Shown here piece after piece: positions 26,209 to 34,321 of a stretch of DNA of 64,000 nt; within the stretch, counting starts at the first letter, position 1; each line of letters opens with the position of its first letter. The DNA is taken from the NCBI RefSeq assembly GCF_004153165.1, contig NZ_SEMD01000009.1, positions 62,001-126,000 of the forward strand, in the 5' to 3' direction. The DNA comes from Sporolactobacillus sp. THM7-4 (GTDB lineage Bacteria; Bacillota; Bacilli; Bacillales; Sporolactobacillaceae). The position numbers and the translations under genes are program-made. The notes under the pieces are model-generated. The model had not been told where the DNA came from and did not search any database. It was given only the letters and a program-made list of their open reading frames with translations.

Positions 26209-27159
26209 TTAAAGCATGATAAAATCATTCAATTTTGCCACGTCAACATTTCCGCCGGATATAACCGTAACAATTTTTTGATTTCTTAAAGGAACTTTAT
26301 GAAACATAAGGGCAGCTAGCGTTGTCGCGCTTGATGGTTCAATCATCTGTTTCATGCGTTCTAGCACAAAGCTGAACGCCCGGCGAATTTCTTCTTCGGA
26401 AACCAAGACAATATCATCAACATATTTCATCATAATCGGAAAAGTGATCTGCCCCGGTTGTAATGTCCGTAATCCATCTGCTACAGTACTTTCACCTGAT
26501 ATAGCAGTAATCTGTCTACGTTGTAACGAAAGATAGGTATCATTAGCAATCTCCGGTTCAACACCAATAACTTTAATCTGGGGCTTTAGACTTTTAATAG
26601 CCATCAGTATTCCGGAAATCAGTCCCCCGCCACCAATCGGAACGATGACAGCGTCGGCATCCGGCAACTGTTCCAGTATTTCCAGCCCGATCGTTCCCTG
26701 TCCTGCAATGATATCCGGATCATCATATGGCGGGATATAAACACCGTTTTTTTCACCTGCCAGTTCTTTTGCTCGCGGCAGACGTTCAGCGGAAGTTGTT
26801 CCACATTTTTCGACATAGCCATGATAAGCTTTAATAGCATTGATCTTACATATACGAGCATCTTCAGGGACAACGATCGTTGATGGAATACCCAAACGAT
26901 TGGCAATATACGCGACGGCTTGTCCATGATTTCCTGATGAAGCTGTTGTAACGTAGCGTGCACCATTCTGAATAGCCAGTTTGACTTTATTGCTTGCTCC
27001 CCGGATTTTAAATGAGCCTGTCTTTTGCAGATGTTCGGATTTAAGAAACACTTGATTATCACATCGCTGCGAGAGCTGTTCCGATTGTAAAAGAGGAGTT
27101 ACGCGAGCAATCGCCGCAATCCGTTCTCTTGCCTGATCGATATCAGATAAATGTACCAC
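26209..27159 (-). CDS. Threonine/serine dehydratase-like PLP enzyme
   Basis: A 316-residue fold-type II PLP enzyme. The PLP lysine is in KTGSFKIRGASNK (K51), followed by TTASSGNHGQAVA and the phosphate loop VPIGGGGLISG. It has no C-terminal ACT domain, so it is of the catabolic or broad serine/threonine type, not biosynthetic IlvA. It sits between pxpA and accB. It would convert a hydroxy-amino acid, released by lactam opening, to a ketoacid (inference). Confidence 0.85.
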   Translation of the reverse strand: MVHLSDIDQARERIAAIARVTPLLQSEQLSQRCDNQVFLKSEHLQKTGSFKIRGASNKVKLAIQNGARYVTTASSGNHGQAVAYIANRLGIPSTIVVPEDARICKINAIKAYHGYVEKCGTTSAERLPRAKELAGEKNGVYIPPYDDPDIIAGQGTIGLEILEQLPDADAVIVPIGGGGLISGILMAIKSLKPQIKVIGVEPEIANDTYLSLQRRQITAISGESTVADGLRTLQPGQITFPIMMKYVDDIVLVSEEEIRRAFSFVLERMKQMIEPSSATTLAALMFHKVPLRNQKIVTVISGGNVDVAKLNDFIML

Positions 27160-27219
27160 GTATACTCAGAACCTTTCCCAATTCAAATTACGAATTTCTT
27201 ACCAGAGTCAGATAAATGG

Positions 27220-27987
27220 TTAGATCCACTGACCAAGGGGAAGAACTTTCACTCCATGTTCCAAAAGAGCAGATTTAATTCTTTTAGACAGTTGAAGAGA
27301 ACCAGCGGTATCGCCATGCAGGAGAAGAGAGTCCCCGTGTACTGTAATTTCTTTTCCTGTTACTGACGTTACCTTATGCTCAATGACCATTTTCAGGCAC
27401 CGTTTCACGACTTTATCCGGATCAGAAATAACTGCCCCTGACTCCCTTCTGGATACGAGCGTTTTGTCTTCATGATAGGCTCGATCCGCAAAAATCGTTA
27501 CTGCAGTCCGAAGCCCCTTTTCCCTGGATATATCTAATAGTTTCCCAGGCTGTGCCATAACAATCAAAGAATCATCAAAATCTTTCACAGCATCGGAAAT
27601 CGCTTCAGCATAGATCTGATTTTTTTGTGCCATGTTCTGAAGCTGTCCATGTGCCATCACATGCTGCAGTTTTCCACCGTTAGCCTGAGCGAAAGCAAAG
27701 ATCGCTCCGATCTGATATAACACATCAGTATAAACTTCTTCATAAGAAAGAGCCATATCTCGCCTTCCGAAACCGACGCGATCAGGAAACCCGGGATGTG
27801 CACCGATTCCATTATGATTTTTCAGAGCGGCTTTCACTGTGTCTGAAATCGTCCGGGGATCACCTGCGTGGAATCCGCAAGCAATGTTGGCTGACGTAAC
27901 GACCTCCAACATCTCTTCGTCATTAGCCATTTTATAACGTCCGAATCCTTCACCAAGGTCTGAACTGATATCAACAACCGGCTGCAT
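27220..27987 (-). CDS. pxpA: 5-oxoprolinase subunit PxpA (LamB/YcsF family), copy 2
   Basis: A 255-residue paralogue of the protein at 16351-17127, sharing DLGEGFGRYKMANDEEML, ANIACGFHAGDP, GAHPGFPDRVGFGRRDM and a long identical-looking middle. ATG start. It follows pxpC copy 2 by about 60 bases. The order pxpB-pxpC-pxpA is the same in both operons, but the flanking genes differ, so the two sets may act on different lactams. Confidence 0.92.
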   Translation of the reverse strand: MQPVVDISSDLGEGFGRYKMANDEEMLEVVTSANIACGFHAGDPRTISDTVKAALKNHNGIGAHPGFPDRVGFGRRDMALSYEEVYTDVLYQIGAIFAFAQANGGKLQHVMAHGQLQNMAQKNQIYAEAISDAVKDFDDSLIVMAQPGKLLDISREKGLRTAVTIFADRAYHEDKTLVSRRESGAVISDPDKVVKRCLKMVIEHKVTSVTGKEITVHGDSLLLHGDTAGSLQLSKRIKSALLEHGVKVLPLGQWI

Positions 27988-28048
27988 GAATCCTTTCCAC
28001 TCCTTTCAAGATAACGTTTATCAGGTATAGTTGATTCCAGTTTCTTCA

Positions 28049-29014
28049 TTAAATATGATTATTGTATGCGAGAATGGACAGCCATTTTTCTTGACTGATC
28101 CATTCTTTTTGGGCAGCTTCAATGCTAACCGGAATAAATCGGAGCCTGTCTCCAGGTTTCTTTTGAGCGAAAACCGGAATGTCCACACCAATTACCATTC
28201 CAATTTTAGTATACCCTCCCGACATTTGGCAATCTGCCATCAGCACGATCGGCTGACCGTTTCCAGGTACTTGAATAGCCCCCGGCGCAATATAGTCGCT
28301 TAAAATCTGAGCATTATTTTTATGACTGAGAGCCTTTCCGCTTAAACGATAACCCATGCGGTCGGATTGATTAGATATTTTATAAGAAACGGAACAAAAA
28401 GTCTCTTTTGCTTCATCAGTAAAATAATGATCATGCGGTCCCCAGACAAATCGAATCTCTTTACTTTCCTGATAACTCGGAATGCTTTTGCCGGGAATAC
28501 TTCTTCCTGAGACTTTATTCAAATGGAGCAGAGGATCACCGATTTGGATATGATCCCCTTTTCGAAGAGCCCTTCCAAACTGTCCACCATAATGCCCGCG
28601 AATAAAGGTCGACTTGCTGCCCATAACTTCAGGGACCTGGACACCTCCGGCGAAAGCGATATAAGCATAGCAGCCATTTTCAAGTCTTCCAAAGCTGAGC
28701 CTGTCTCCGTCGTGTATAGAAATCGCCTTCCACATGGGAATATTTATTGCATTAATCTTCGGTGTAATGTCCGCTCCAGTGATTGCAATCACACCTTCTT
28801 GATGGAACTGTAACAATGGTCCCATCATGGCAACCTCGATTGCTGCAAAATTTTCCGGATTACCGACAAGAAGGTTGGCAATTCTAAAGGAAAGACGATC
28901 CATGGCTCCAGAAACCGAAATACCATAGTACTGATACTGCTGTCTGCCCAGATCCTGAACAGTCGTCAATAATCCGGCTTTCAAACAAGTTACAAAGGCC
29001 ACTCTGCATCCCAC
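28049..29014 (-). CDS. pxpC: 5-oxoprolinase subunit PxpC (biotin-dependent carboxyltransferase family), copy 2
   Basis: A 321-residue paralogue of copy 1, with CLKAGLLTTVQDLGRQQYQ, SGAMDRLSFRIANLL, TGADITPKI, the WGPHDHYFTDE segment and QVPGNGQPIVLMADCQMSGG. It overlaps the end of pxpB copy 2 by 25 bases. The N-terminal MGCRV may be an extension; the equivalent residues of copy 1 begin a few codons later. Confidence 0.9.
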   Translation of the reverse strand: MGCRVAFVTCLKAGLLTTVQDLGRQQYQYYGISVSGAMDRLSFRIANLLVGNPENFAAIEVAMMGPLLQFHQEGVIAITGADITPKINAINIPMWKAISIHDGDRLSFGRLENGCYAYIAFAGGVQVPEVMGSKSTFIRGHYGGQFGRALRKGDHIQIGDPLLHLNKVSGRSIPGKSIPSYQESKEIRFVWGPHDHYFTDEAKETFCSVSYKISNQSDRMGYRLSGKALSHKNNAQILSDYIAPGAIQVPGNGQPIVLMADCQMSGGYTKIGMVIGVDIPVFAQKKPGDRLRFIPVSIEAAQKEWISQEKWLSILAYNNHI

Positions 29015-29745
29015 TCTCTTTGCCTTGTTTCATTCCATGTTTCTGCTTCTTGAACAGATATCGGTTCATATTTAACGTATGTACCTGCCGAAATCAGACA
29101 AGGCGGATCACGTTTTGCATTAAATACATTCATTGGGGTCCAGCCAATCAGATGCCATCCTCCCGGCGATTCAATCGTATAGATATTGATCATCTGATTA
29201 GCGATGGCAAGACTTCCCTTTGGTACTCTTACTCGGGGACTGGAACGCCGGGGGACAATTAGCCGGCGATCAAGATTACCCATATAGGGGATGCCCGCAA
29301 TAAAACCAATCATGTAAACGTAATAGGTTTTGGATATAATCACTTTAATGATTGCTTCTTTCGACAACCCTGTTTGTTCGGAAATATAAAGTAGATCGGG
29401 TGCGTATTTTTCATCAAATGTTATGGGTATGTGAATAACCGGATACCCAGACTCATTTCTTTCATGTGATTTTATGCTGATTTTCAATAACAGTTCCTTT
29501 AACCGCTGCTCACAAATGCACCGTGGATCATAGACAATCGAGAGCGTATTCATCGCTGTAATTAAATTCTTTATGCCTTTTATTTTTTTCTCTTTTATTG
29601 CTTGTGCATATCGCTGTATTTTCTGATTCAATTCGATAGACAGGACATCATCGAATTTCAAAATAATGATTTGTTCACCCATTCGAGTAAATTCAAATCG
29701 TTCTCCGCAGATTACCCCACTTGATCTCCTCCTCGAAAAAATCAA
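28990..29745 (-). CDS. pxpB: 5-oxoprolinase subunit PxpB (KipI family), copy 2, start unclear
   Basis: A paralogue of copy 1 (MGEQIIILKFDDVLS, TAMNTLSIVYDP, IPITFDEKYAPDLLYI, ESPGGWHLIGWTPMNVFN). The start is problematic. A strong GGAGGAG lies where the N-terminus should begin, but no in-frame ATG, GTG or TTG follows within 15 bases. The only nearby GTG is out of frame and stops after two codons. In-frame options are a TTG 22 bases after the upstream stop without a good ribosome binding site (used here), or the internal ATG of MGEQ, which would cut into the fold. Confidence 0.8.
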   Translation of the reverse strand: MIFSRRRSSGVICGERFEFTRMGEQIIILKFDDVLSIELNQKIQRYAQAIKEKKIKGIKNLITAMNTLSIVYDPRCICEQRLKELLLKISIKSHERNESGYPVIHIPITFDEKYAPDLLYISEQTGLSKEAIIKVIISKTYYVYMIGFIAGIPYMGNLDRRLIVPRRSSPRVRVPKGSLAIANQMINIYTIESPGGWHLIGWTPMNVFNAKRDPPCLISAGTYVKYEPISVQEAETWNETRQREWDAEWPL

Positions 29746-29767
29746 AATTGAAGATCAGCAATCCCGG

Positions 29768-30961
29768 TTAATTGCTGATATGATTGAGTGTTTCTTCCAG
29801 GAAAGTAGCCAAACGGTCCATGGCACCTTCAATCTGCTCGTAACTCGTTGAATAGGCCATCCGGATAAATCCTTCTCCGCTGTTTCCAAATGCATTGCCG
29901 GGCACACAGGCAATATGGGCTTTTTCGAGCAATAATTCAGCCAGCTTTTTTGACGGGATTTTTAACGAATTAAATGAAGGGAAAACATAAAAGGCACCTT
30001 TCGGTTCAACACAGTCAACGCCTGGCATCGTCTGCAATCGCTTGACCACAAGTTTACGTCGCGCGTCAAACGCTTCAACCATATCCGTGACGGTCTGCTG
30101 GCTGCCAAGGTACGCGGCCGTACCGCCATCTTGAACAAAGGAGGTTGCACTAGACGTATTATACTGGTGGACTTTCAATACAGGCTGAATCAGTTTAGCA
30201 TCGCCAGCGATATAACCGAGTCTCCACCCGTCCATCGCGTATGCTTTTGAAAAACCATTGATAACGATGGTCCGCTCAAACATTCCGGGTATGCTGGCGA
30301 TACTGACATGTTTCACGCCGTCATAAACTAATTTTTCATAGATTTCATCGGATAAGACAAGCAGATCATGTTCAATTGCAATACTGGCAATCTCTTTCAA
30401 ATAAGCTTCGGGCAGTACAGAGCCGGTCGGGTTGTGTGGCGAGTTCAAAAGGATCATTTTTGTCTTATCTGTAATTCGGTTTCGTACATCATCAGGATTA
30501 AGCAGAAAACCTTCTTCCGGCTTCAGTGGTACAGGTACCGGAACACCTCCCGCAAGTGTGAGAATGTACCGATATTCCAGCCAAGAAGGGTCTGGCAGGA
30601 TCACTTCATCTCCCGGATCGATAAATGCAAAAATGGTATCCAGTACAGCTTCTTTACACCCGACTGCTGCGACAATCCCCTTTTCCGGATCGACGGTGAG
30701 TCCGTTATCTCGCAGCAACTTTTTAGCAATCGCTTCTCGCAATGGCAGAATACCGCTATTGGGCGTATAATGCACTTTCCCCTCCTGCATCGCTTGAATA
30801 GCCGCCTGTTTAATGTGTTCCGGCGTATCAAAATCCGGTCGTCCTATTTCCATATGTGTGATATTTATTCCCTGTTTTTCCATTTCATTTGCCTTGGCAA
30901 ACACCTTACGAATACTTGAAAATGGTATAGATTGAATACGTTGTGCGATTTTTTCACTCAT
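29768..30961 (-). CDS. Class I PLP aminotransferase
   Basis: A 397-residue fold-type I aminotransferase. It has MEIGRPDFDTPEHIK, VGCKEAVLDTIFAF, LNSPHNPTGSVLPEAYL, and the PLP lysine in NGFSKAYAMDGWRLGY (the common Thr before Gly-Trp-Arg is Asp). The ATG giving MSEKIAQ has GAGGGA about 9 bases upstream. Upstream in-frame starts would overlap the GntR gene. It is the first enzyme gene after the GntR/FCD regulator, in the same operon as the second pxp set. Confidence 0.88.
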   Translation of the reverse strand: MSEKIAQRIQSIPFSSIRKVFAKANEMEKQGINITHMEIGRPDFDTPEHIKQAAIQAMQEGKVHYTPNSGILPLREAIAKKLLRDNGLTVDPEKGIVAAVGCKEAVLDTIFAFIDPGDEVILPDPSWLEYRYILTLAGGVPVPVPLKPEEGFLLNPDDVRNRITDKTKMILLNSPHNPTGSVLPEAYLKEIASIAIEHDLLVLSDEIYEKLVYDGVKHVSIASIPGMFERTIVINGFSKAYAMDGWRLGYIAGDAKLIQPVLKVHQYNTSSATSFVQDGGTAAYLGSQQTVTDMVEAFDARRKLVVKRLQTMPGVDCVEPKGAFYVFPSFNSLKIPSKKLAELLLEKAHIACVPGNAFGNSGEGFIRMAYSTSYEQIEGAMDRLATFLEETLNHISN

Positions 30962-31013
30962 TTTTCCAAGTCCCTCATCTTTTTTATCAGCAAAAAATTG
31001 ACAATCAAGAATT

Positions 31014-31730
31014 TCATATTTCCAGTTTATTCTTCCATAGCTTTTCTTCATTGTTGTTCAGATGCTTAATCGTATAGATTCTCGCCTGTTTGCTGTCTTT
31101 ATTCTCAATCGATTGAATGATCATCCTGTGCTCTTCATGTGCTTCCTTGAAATAGCGTGTGGAAATCTTTTTAGATTGCTGTTTAGTGATATTCATAGCT
31201 TCATGAAAATAAGGTGAAATGATGTCATAAATTCTTTTGTAAAGGCTGTTGCGTGAAGCCTGTATAATCAGGTAATGAAAGTGATAATCCTCTTCTACGC
31301 CAACACCACCTGATTCGTTTACCTTTATCAAATCCTGATTAGCCTGTTTCAGCCCCTCGATCTGCTCATTGCTTGCATTCTGAGCAGCAAGTGCAGAAGC
31401 TTCTACTTCGATCCCCCGTCTGAACTCCAGTATTTCTTTGAGGGTGTGACGATTCATGATCAAATGATTGGTTAAACGATCTATAATCGTTTCTCCGTCC
31501 ATTTCCTTGATAATGCTGCCGATTCCCGGTTTTTTTTCGAGAATACCTCTTGAAGCCAGAACGGTCAGAGCCTCTCTGACAGCAGTCTTACTGACTTGAA
31601 AATATTCCGACAATTCATTTTCCGAAGGCAGTCTGTCACCCGGTTTCAACCGTTCATTTTGGATATACCGAACAATTTGTGAGATAATTTGTTCATACAG
31701 ATTTTTCTTTTTTATCGTTTTAAACGCCAT
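31014..31730 (-). CDS. GntR family regulator, FadR/FCD subfamily
   Basis: A 238-residue regulator. The winged helix is at about 10-75 (GDRLPSENELSEYF, VSKTAVREALTVLASRGIL, GIGSII). The helical FCD ligand domain follows, with EFRRGIEVEASALAAQNAS and the metal-type histidines in FHYLIIQASRN and EEHRMIIQSIE. It is transcribed ahead of the aminotransferase-pxp-acc operon and is likely its regulator. A TCGAATTCGA palindrome (31751-31760) lies in the 83-base gap to the next, divergent GntR gene. Confidence 0.88.
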   Translation of the reverse strand: MAFKTIKKKNLYEQIISQIVRYIQNERLKPGDRLPSENELSEYFQVSKTAVREALTVLASRGILEKKPGIGSIIKEMDGETIIDRLTNHLIMNRHTLKEILEFRRGIEVEASALAAQNASNEQIEGLKQANQDLIKVNESGGVGVEEDYHFHYLIIQASRNSLYKRIYDIISPYFHEAMNITKQQSKKISTRYFKEAHEEHRMIIQSIENKDSKQARIYTIKHLNNNEEKLWKNKLEI

Positions 31731-31813
31731 AATGTACTTCCTCTTTCATTTCGAATTCGATAGTTTAATCATATCTTCTTTTCGATTCATTTATTGATAA
31801 GGATGTGTCTCTT

Positions 31814-32437
31814 TTGGATAAAAAAGAATTCAGTATTGAGCCTGTTCCAAGGATTTTTGAGCAGGTATCCCAACAGATTATCAATTATATCCGAGACAAC
31901 GATCTTAAACCCGGCGATCGCCTACCCTCGGAAAGAACGCTGAGCGAATTACTGCAGGTAAGTCGTTCCTCTATCAGGGAAGCGTTAAAAATTCTGGAGC
32001 TTTCCAGTTTTTTACGTTCCCGTCAAGGTGAAGGAACATTTGTACAACAGCCCGATCCTTTCCTGATTCCGAGCCAGATTTCAGGCATTCCAGCCAACGA
32101 TACTGATCTTCAGAAATATTTTTCAATCTTCTTAATCTGTTCAAAAGATTTGACTCTTTCATCAATGATCGGCCACTCGGATGAATCAGATAAAAGTCAC
32201 GAACCGGAATCAGATGGCAATTCCTTCTGGGAAGCATTCTGCTGCTGGATCAAAAGCATCAAAGTAAACGAAAGTGATGTTAACTTCGAACTGTGGAACT
32301 GCACCTATCAATTTTTATTGAATCACCATTATTTCGATTTTTCTCCGCCAGATATAACCATAGAAAAATTTTTGCAACTCTATCATGAAAATAATGTGAT
32401 TCAGATGATTAGATTGTTTGAGGAACTGGATACATGA
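31814..32437 (+). CDS. GntR-type regulator with an atypical C-terminal domain
   Basis: A 207-residue protein. The N-terminal winged helix is clear (DNDLKPGDRLPSERTLSEL, VSRSSIREALKILE, QGEGTFVQQ). The rest (about 90-207) lacks the acidic and histidine pattern of an FCD domain and the UTRA pattern. It contains a Ser/Glu/Asp-rich linker and an aromatic-rich helical tail, which I do not recognise. TTG with AAGGA 10 bases upstream is preferred over a GTG that lies only 2 bases from the site. It diverges from the FCD regulator and converges with the TRAP genes, so it may control either. Confidence 0.75.
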   Translation: MDKKEFSIEPVPRIFEQVSQQIINYIRDNDLKPGDRLPSERTLSELLQVSRSSIREALKILELSSFLRSRQGEGTFVQQPDPFLIPSQISGIPANDTDLQKYFSIFLICSKDLTLSSMIGHSDESDKSHEPESDGNSFWEAFCCWIKSIKVNESDVNFELWNCTYQFLLNHHYFDFSPPDITIEKFLQLYHENNVIQMIRLFEELDT

Positions 32438-32481
32438 TCTTTATTCAATTTTTATTAAGTAAATTCACTTAGAACTAGAAT

Positions 32482-33762
32482 CTATTTATTGCCAAATACA
32501 TGCGGCAGGTAGAGCGAAAAATCCGGCCAGTAAGTAATGAGACCCAGGATTAACAGCAGAATAGCAAATTGCGGTAGAAATGACTTGACTGCCTTGAGTA
32601 ACGTTGTTTTTGCTATTGCTGTTGTGGTGATCAGGCAGATGCCGACCGGAGGCGTGATCATACCTATTGTAAGATTAAATACAATCATTAACCCGTATTG
32701 GACCGGATCCATGCCGATACTTTGCATAACCGGAAAGAACAGCGGTGTGAATATAGTCAGTGCCGGTACCGTTTCAATAAAGGTTCCCGCGATGAGCAAT
32801 GCAATATTGACAACTAATAGAATCATCCATTTCTCGTGGAGTGTACTGGTTATAGCATCACTTAGAATTTGCGGAACATCATTAAAGGTCAGGATCCAGC
32901 TGAAAATAGTGGCTGTTGCGATCAAAAACAGTATAGATGCTGTTGTTTTTGTTGACTCTAATAGCATTTTGGGAATCATTTTAAATTTCAGTTCTTTATT
33001 AAAGAATACAGCAACGATAAAACCATAAACGACCGCCACAACACCAGCTTCAGTCGCTGTGAACACACCCATTCTAAAACCGCCGATAATTATTACCGGG
33101 AGCAGGAGGGCAAGAAATGCATCTTTCAATCCAAACAGTACTTCCTTCATGGATGCCCGGGTTTCTCTTTCTTTGATGTTAAATTTACGTCCATAAAAGT
33201 ATACATAGATCATCAGCAAAACACCGGTCATAATCCCGGGGATTACGCCTGCAAGGAAGAGATCGCCGATTGACGCATTAGTCATGACTCCGAATAAAAT
33301 CAGTACAATGGAGGGGGGAATGATCGGTCCCATCATGGAACCGGAGGCAACGATACTGGCCGCAAATTCCGGCTTATATCCTCTGTTGATCATCGCCGGA
33401 ATCAAGATCCCGCCCAAAGCAACGGCATCACCAATGGCAGAGCCGGAAATCGCTGAAAAAAGCATACAGGAAACAATGACAACAAGCCCAAGTCCCCCGT
33501 AAAAATGACCGACAAGCAAATCAGCAAAATTAACCAGTCTTTTCGAAATTCCGCCTACCGCCATAATATCGCCGGCAATAAGAAAAAGCGGAATAGCCAG
33601 CATTGAATAATTGACACTCGCAGCCATCTGTTGTGCCATCGCTTCAAGATTCGTACCCGCCATCAGCAATCCGAATAAAGACGAAATTCCAAGAGCATAT
33701 GAAATAGGAATACGAATAATAAAAAGAGCGAAAAGAATGAGAACCATATATAAGCCGATCAT
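32482..33762 (-). CDS. dctM: TRAP transporter large permease subunit DctM
   Basis: A 426-residue protein with about 12 hydrophobic segments. Typical DctM pieces include IPLFLIAGDIMAVGGISKRL, SGSAIGDAVALGGILIPAM, ASGSMMGPIIPPSIVLILFG and ITPPVGICLITT. Its start overlaps the end of dctQ by 4 bases. It imports organic acids together with DctQ and DctP, using an ion gradient. Last gene of this operon. Confidence 0.92.
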   Translation of the reverse strand: MIGLYMVLILFALFIIRIPISYALGISSLFGLLMAGTNLEAMAQQMAASVNYSMLAIPLFLIAGDIMAVGGISKRLVNFADLLVGHFYGGLGLVVIVSCMLFSAISGSAIGDAVALGGILIPAMINRGYKPEFAASIVASGSMMGPIIPPSIVLILFGVMTNASIGDLFLAGVIPGIMTGVLLMIYVYFYGRKFNIKERETRASMKEVLFGLKDAFLALLLPVIIIGGFRMGVFTATEAGVVAVVYGFIVAVFFNKELKFKMIPKMLLESTKTTASILFLIATATIFSWILTFNDVPQILSDAITSTLHEKWMILLVVNIALLIAGTFIETVPALTIFTPLFFPVMQSIGMDPVQYGLMIVFNLTIGMITPPVGICLITTTAIAKTTLLKAVKSFLPQFAILLLILGLITYWPDFSLYLPHVFGNK

Positions 33763-34253
33763 TTATGCACCGCCTCCTTTTTCCAATGTCTTATTTCACT
33801 GATCCACTGCTTAATAAAGTAATAAATCATAAGAATGCCTGAAAAAGGCATAACAGCATAAGTAAACGCCATAGAAATCGGCAGGCCTTGTCCAAACGTG
33901 TCAATGGACTGCACTGTAAACTGCCAGGAACTGTAAGTGAAGAAAAGAATGAAGATAAGTGTAACGGCGTAACCTGCACTGACCAACCATTTCTGCAGCT
34001 TATTTGGAAATATACCCAGCAGATCAACGGTGAAATGTGCATTATACTTCACGCCAACTGCGGCGCCCAAAAAAACGAGATATTGAAAAAGCATAATGAC
34101 CAGATCATCTGTCCATGGTACACCGATCTTAATAACTGATCGAAAGGTGACAGATAATAACACGAAAATGACCAAACCGCTTAAGATAATCCCAGTCAGA
34201 ATTTCCAGCCAGTTGGAGAGTATCTTTTTTAACGTGTGACTCACTTTTCTCAT
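33759..34253 (-). CDS. dctQ: TRAP transporter small permease subunit DctQ
   Basis: A 164-residue protein with four membrane segments and the family's GVPWTDDLVIMLFQYLVFLG, GVKYNAHFTVDLL pattern. The start is ambiguous. ATG (used) lies only 2 bases from AGGGG, while an in-frame GTG nine bases later would have about 11-base spacing. It overlaps dctM by 4 bases. Confidence 0.88.
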   Translation of the reverse strand: MRKVSHTLKKILSNWLEILTGIILSGLVIFVLLSVTFRSVIKIGVPWTDDLVIMLFQYLVFLGAAVGVKYNAHFTVDLLGIFPNKLQKWLVSAGYAVTLIFILFFTYSSWQFTVQSIDTFGQGLPISMAFTYAVMPFSGILMIYYFIKQWISEIRHWKKEAVHK

Positions 34254-34266
34254 CACCCCTGTATAA

Positions 34267-34293
34267 AATAAGAGCCGATCGATGGCTCTTATT
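34267..34293. other. Hairpin between dctP and dctQ
   Basis: A perfect 10-bp stem (AATAAGAGCC and complement) with a 7-base loop follows the dctP stop codon. It is in the right place to stabilise the binding-protein message or partly terminate before the permease genes. Confidence 0.6.
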
Positions 34294-34321
34294 TCTCCAT
34301 TTTAAAACTCATGACTTTTTG

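Noticed and set aside
28005-28021. GATAACGTTTATC near-palindrome upstream of pxpA copy 2 as a cre site
   Set aside because: The spacing between TG and CG is one base too long for cre, and it lies inside an operon between co-directional genes.
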